Both the position numbers and the translations under genes were made by a program. A model generated the notes under the pieces. The model had not been told where the DNA came from, made no database searches, and saw only the letters and a list, made by a program, of their open reading frames with translations. A stretch of 64,000 nucleotides of DNA from Gracilibacillus caseinilyticus (lineage in GTDB: Bacteria; Bacillota; Bacilli; Bacillales; Amphibacillaceae), in contig NZ_CP095072.1 of the NCBI RefSeq assembly GCF_022919115.1, forward strand, positions 4,402,001-4,466,000. The letters run 5' to 3'. This document shows positions 62,791 to 64,000 of this stretch, in pieces; within the stretch, counting starts at the first letter, position 1, and each line of letters starts with the position of its first letter.

Positions 62791-63456
62791 TTAAACTTGC
62801 CGTTTCTTTGCACGCCATAGCATGTATTCCATGGTAAAAATACAAATAATTAACCAGGATAGCCCCAGAGCTATTCCTGCCATTATATCGGTAAAGAAAT
62901 GCACACCTAATACAACACGACTATAAGGAATAGCGATGGTTAACATCCCTAGCAAAAGGATAATACACCATTTCACTGCTCGGTTCGTTACAAGTTTCCA
63001 GACCAGATAAATCAGAAATCCGTAAAATGCAACAGCCCCAGTCGAATGCCCACTGGGAAAACTATAGCCTGTACCATCAAACGCCGCAATCAGTTCTGGT
63101 CGATTCCGCTGGAATACCATTTTCAACACTTTTGTTAATAAACTGATCCCAATCATATTCAAGCTAAATAAAATACTGTACCATTTATTACTCGTGAATA
63201 TTAATAACAATACCGCTACAATCACAGAGCTAATTGCTATTAAGGGTACCGATCCAGCCTCTGTTATCCACGTCATCCACTGGTACAAGGTATCATTTGC
63301 CGTATAAGTGAGCACCTCTTGAAAATAGTGATCGATTTTGAATTTTTCATTTTCTAATACATCATCTGCTAGTTCGATAAACAAAGACATTGTCAGAAAT
63401 AAAAGAACGAATCCTGCTATCAAAAAAAGAAAGGTTGGTTTTAAAATATTCTTCAT
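62791..63456 (-). CDS. PAP2-family membrane phosphatase
   Basis: 221 aa, six transmembrane segments. All three PAP2 motifs are intact: K-M-V-F-Q-R-N-R-P, P-S-G-H-S and S-R-V-V-L-G-V-H-F-F-T-D. The active site faces outward; likely substrate is undecaprenyl pyrophosphate or another lipid phosphate. Usual signature and length. GGGAGTGGG precedes the ATG. Confidence 0.9.
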   Translation of the reverse strand: MKNILKPTFLFLIAGFVLLFLTMSLFIELADDVLENEKFKIDHYFQEVLTYTANDTLYQWMTWITEAGSVPLIAISSVIVAVLLLIFTSNKWYSILFSLNMIGISLLTKVLKMVFQRNRPELIAAFDGTGYSFPSGHSTGAVAFYGFLIYLVWKLVTNRAVKWCIILLLGMLTIAIPYSRVVLGVHFFTDIMAGIALGLSWLIICIFTMEYMLWRAKKRQV

Positions 63457-63681
63457 TTAGTCCCACTCCCTATCGGTAATATTCCCGAAACACCGCTTTA
63501 AAAATCATGGTATGGAAAAAATGTAAAAAAAGCTTCTTTTTGTTGATGAAATGTAATATACAGCCATAAGCCTTGTCCTGGCAAGATTTTTTACTGTTTC
63601 GACAAAAGATATGACTTGCATTCCTGCTTATATGTATGTTTGAATGGACAAACAATGATAGTAAATGGAGGTTAGAACAAA

Positions 63682-64000
63682 ATGAAAAAAAGCCTATTGA
63701 CGTTGATGCTGATCATCGTATCAATCATAGCCGTCGCTTGTGGAAGTGAAGAAGATCAATCCAATCAAGAATCATCTGAAGCTTCATCCGGTTCATCATC
63801 TAATCAAACAACGGAAGAGCAGCTTGTCAGTGAAGAAGAAAAAGTAAAAAATGATAAAACCGTAGCAACCATTAATGGAACAGAAATCAATGGTGTAGCT
63901 TACAATCAAATGTATTCAACAGTTAAAAGCACCTTGCAACAATCTGGACAAGATACAGAAGATACGGATTCACTAAAAGAACAAACTTTAACAGAATTAA
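63682..64000 (+). CDS. SurA/PrsA-like lipoprotein (partial, runs off the window)
   Basis: First 106 codons only. Signal peptide with lipobox I-A-V-A-C (Cys20), then a Ser/Glu/Gln-rich linker (about 21-60) and the beginning of a SurA N-terminal-like domain (V-A-T-I-N-G-T-E-I-N-G-V-A-Y-N-Q-M-Y, from about 70). Expected to be an extracytoplasmic chaperone or peptidyl-prolyl isomerase anchored to the membrane. Whether a rotamase domain follows cannot be seen. GGAGGTTAG precedes the ATG. Confidence 0.8.
   Translation, partial: MKKSLLTLMLIIVSIIAVACGSEEDQSNQESSEASSGSSSNQTTEEQLVSEEEKVKNDKTVATINGTEINGVAYNQMYSTVKSTLQQSGQDTEDTDSLKEQTLTEL

Overview
The window looks like chromosomal DNA of a low-GC, spore-forming, probably halotolerant member of the Bacillaceae (Gracilibacillus/Virgibacillus/Oceanobacillus-like). 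The clues are strong AAGGAGG-type ribosome binding sites with ATG, GTG and TTG starts, many Bacillus-type genes (relP/ywaC, ydbS-ydbT, namA/yqjM, mtnU-mtnE, csaA, a LysM-M14 endopeptidase), remnants of a gerA spore-germination operon, and an NhaC-type antiporter. The genus is an inference. I see no prophage, CRISPR array or transposase gene.

Layout. 0-7.7 kb: small lipoprotein, ogt, queG, an ABC-class ATPase, tRNA-Gly, a ZIP metal transporter and ydbS-ydbT. 7.7-12.5 kb: a five-gene nickel/peptide-type ABC importer, apparently co-transcribed with ydbST. 12.9-19.2 kb: an operon with a LarA-family nickel-pincer-nucleotide (NPN) enzyme, the cofactor genes larB and larE, an FGGY sugar-acid kinase, an SDR oxidoreductase and an AEC permease. 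I read this as a nickel-dependent sugar-acid epimerase pathway. 20-25 kb: AraC regulator, three Gfo/Idh/MocA dehydrogenases and a TIM-barrel isomerase. 25.4-27 kb: relP, a TetR regulator and DUF3817. 28-31 kb: TetR, SDR and LysM-M14 peptidase, flanked by two nearly identical ~0.9 kb direct repeats. 32-40 kb: aldo/keto reductase, ROK fructokinase, ABC exporter, HTH plus membrane protein, tag, csaA and a hydrolase. 40.7-44.7 kb: class I ribonucleotide reductase operon with a flavodoxin, behind two NrdR-box-like palindromes. 44.8-46.7 kb: small membrane proteins and a His/Cys-rich 60-aa protein. 46.5-54.1 kb: a DUR3-like urea symporter and a complete ureABCEFGD operon with an exact TnrA/GlnR box. 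54.2-55 kb: broken ger genes. 55.3-64 kb: nhaC-type antiporter, mtnE-mtnU, catalase, a eukaryote-type HisA, namA, a PAP2 phosphatase and the start of a SurA/PrsA-like lipoprotein.

Two themes connect the genes. One is nickel and nitrogen: a possible nickel importer, an NPN enzyme with two of its cofactor genes, urease with all accessory proteins, a urea transporter and a metal-binding-type peptide. The other is a family of nine intergenic repeat elements built from nested inverted repeats, without any coding capacity. They sit between genes across the whole window, and two long copies are nearly identical. A second, smaller repeat, with AAGTGGCCAT at about 21-bp period, lies between co-directional genes in two operons.
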